DNA of 64,000 bases from CBDEVH01 sp965243565 (GTDB taxonomy: Bacteria > Pseudomonadota > Gammaproteobacteria > Tethybacterales > Persebacteraceae). How positions within the stretch are numbered: position 1 is the first letter of the stretch; each line of letters begins with the position of its first letter. The DNA lies in assembly GCA_965243565.1 (NCBI GenBank), contig OZ251571.1, forward strand, positions 682,001-746,000, in the 5' to 3' direction. A program made the translations under genes and the position numbers. Below the pieces are notes generated by a model. That model was not told where the DNA came from. It did not search any database and worked only from the letters and a program-made list of their open reading frames with translations. Positions 62,678-64,000 of this stretch are shown in pieces.

Positions 62678-63439
62678 ATGAAAGTAGAAATTATTAGAGC
62701 ATTACAAGATAACTACATCTATCTTATAGAAGACGCAAAAGGGCATGTTGTTGTTGTTGATCCGGGTGAAAGTGCGCCCGTATTATCTGCTTTGGAGGGG
62801 CGTACTTTATCGGCTATATTACTCACACATCATCATTTTGACCACTGTGATGGTGTAGCGCAGCTGCGTCAATATTATCCCGATGCGATTATCTATGCAC
62901 CTGAGGGCTGTGGTTTTGATAATGTGGTGCTTTGTCGTGGAGGAGATAATATAAAAATTCTCGGGCTCGACAGTCTATCATTTACCGTTATTCATACGCC
63001 CGGACACACATTAGAGCATATTGTTTATTATGGCAATGAGATGCTTTTTTCGGGTGATACTTTATTTGTTGGTGGCTGTGGTCGTGTGTTTGAAGGGACA
63101 ATGCAGCAAATGCATGAATCACTCATGGCATTAAATACTTTGCCAGCTGCTACGCAATTTTATTGTGGGCATGAATATACCGTCAATAATCTACTTTTTG
63201 CGACAGCCGTCGAGCCGCAAAATGCCATTATTACCAAAAAAATACAACAGGTGCGGGACAATCTATCAAAATCTATGCCTTCTGTCCCAAGCACGATTAC
63301 CAATGAACGTCAAATCAATCCTTTTTTACGAACACAACATGATGATGTTATTGCGGCGGCTAGCAAATACAAAGGATATCCGTTGACAAATGAAGTCAGC
63401 GTTTTTGTTGCCCTACGTCAATGGAAGAATAATTTTTAA
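62678..63439 (+). CDS. gloB: Hydroxyacylglutathione hydrolase (glyoxalase II)
   Basis: A 253-residue metallo-beta-lactamase-fold enzyme that hydrolyses S-lactoylglutathione in methylglyoxal detoxification. The binuclear metal site HxHxDH is at 51-56 (THHHFDHCDG), with further ligands in HTPGHTLEH, SGDTLF and FYCGHEYT. The frame extends upstream to 62624, but MKVEIIRALQDNYIY is the typical start. It overlaps pgeF by one base (TAATG). Confidence 0.94.
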   Translation: MKVEIIRALQDNYIYLIEDAKGHVVVVDPGESAPVLSALEGRTLSAILLTHHHFDHCDGVAQLRQYYPDAIIYAPEGCGFDNVVLCRGGDNIKILGLDSLSFTVIHTPGHTLEHIVYYGNEMLFSGDTLFVGGCGRVFEGTMQQMHESLMALNTLPAATQFYCGHEYTVNNLLFATAVEPQNAIITKKIQQVRDNLSKSMPSVPSTITNERQINPFLRTQHDDVIAAASKYKGYPLTNEVSVFVALRQWKNNF

Positions 63440-64000
63440 TGCTAAATGATTTTATTATTCCCGATATTGAATTACCTCAAGGGATACATCTTTTATTCAC
63501 CACCCGCTTAGGAGGTGTCAGTGATTCACCTTTTCATTCATTAAATTTATCCAATCGTATTGATGATGATATTTCTGCTGTTGAAGAAAACCGATTACGC
63601 CTGTCTCAACAACTCCCTCAAGCCCCGCAATGGTTATATCAAGCACACGGTGATCGTGTTCTATGTGCTCAAGATATTAAACAAAGCGATACCGAAGTCG
63701 CCGATGCCGTTTATACCGCCCAAAGCAATGTGGTTTGTGCGATACAAACCGCCGATTGTTTACCTATTATGCTTTTTTCACAAGACGGTAAGTGTGTTGC
63801 GGCTGTGCATGCGGGGTGGCGTGGTTTAGTCGCAGGAGTAATTCAAAATACCGTAAAAGCAATGTCTCAAATCATCGAATCTCCTTTGTATGCTTATATT
63901 GGTCCACATATCCACGCTAAAAATTATGAAATAAAAGTGGATGTCTATAAACAATTAAATATATCTGATGACATCAATACGGCTTTTGTTGCCAATACAC
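63439..64000 (+). CDS. pgeF: PgeF/YfiH family protein (peptidoglycan editing factor), N-terminal part
   Basis: 187 codons of the YfiH (DUF152) family are visible before the window ends. TTRLGGVSDSPFHSLNL, QAHGDRV, AIQTADCLPIMLF and AVHAGWRGLVAGV are diagnostic, with the metal-binding His and Cys. In Escherichia coli YfiH removes wrongly incorporated serine from peptidoglycan precursors; relatives are also called laccase-domain or purine nucleoside phosphorylase-type proteins. Confidence 0.92.
   Translation, partial: MLNDFIIPDIELPQGIHLLFTTRLGGVSDSPFHSLNLSNRIDDDISAVEENRLRLSQQLPQAPQWLYQAHGDRVLCAQDIKQSDTEVADAVYTAQSNVVCAIQTADCLPIMLFSQDGKCVAAVHAGWRGLVAGVIQNTVKAMSQIIESPLYAYIGPHIHAKNYEIKVDVYKQLNISDDINTAFVANT

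Overview
The window is a gene-dense stretch of an AT-rich proteobacterial chromosome, most likely gammaproteobacterial. Evidence for this is a Coq7-type ubiquinone hydroxylase, a UbiJ-like protein, PhaR, a Lol lipoprotein exporter, PBP4, Psd/PssA and an LplT-Aas fusion; the order-level placement cannot be fixed from this sequence alone. Only one gap longer than 300 bases is seen (23260-23691). There is one tRNA and no rRNA, IS element, CRISPR array or prophage.

Layout. 1-11100: housekeeping genes. These are ispA (cut by the window edge), xseB, coq7, dacB, pncC, aroC, a lolC/E-lolD-phosphatase operon, phaR, a ubiJ-like gene, tRNA-Pro(CGG), glmU and glmS. 11147-17773: a type I restriction-modification island, with hsdM intact, hsdS broken by several frameshifts, hsdR scrambled at its 3' end, and an intact YgjP-like metalloprotease gene. 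17854-26950: membrane and envelope genes (a YjdF family protein, an LplT-Aas fusion with a CorB-like partner), a NERD/zinc-finger protein, a SIMPL protein, a DUF3179 protein and xthA. 27038-35555: a divergent SHMT-like gene, purL, and an agmatine-to-4-aminobutanal set (aguB, a spuC-like aminotransferase, convergent aguA). 35650-42616: ligA followed with start/stop overlaps by three catabolic-looking genes (DpaL/EutB-like, M24 hydrolase, EutA-like), then a GMC oxidoreductase.

42676-47353 is the most unusual part. It holds a tandem family of secreted ankyrin-repeat genes (22 units, 16 units, and a decayed short third copy) that share a signal peptide, a short N-terminal domain and a duplicated promoter; a relic of a fourth promoter follows. 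47437-50580: an amino-acid-synthesis family protein, mmsA and an EamA transporter. 50620-56664 (minus strand): pssA, psd, ilvC, gltX, serS and an orphan ABC ATPase. 56682-62509 (minus): nuoJKLMN without nuoA-I. 62678-64000: gloB and partial pgeF.

A cross-cutting signal is that many genes at the head of transcription units have a TATAAT-like hexamer 6 to 9 bases before the ATG, as expected for leaderless mRNAs, whereas several internal operon genes have Shine-Dalgarno-like sequences. The calls rest on reading motifs and gene order; no database search was possible.
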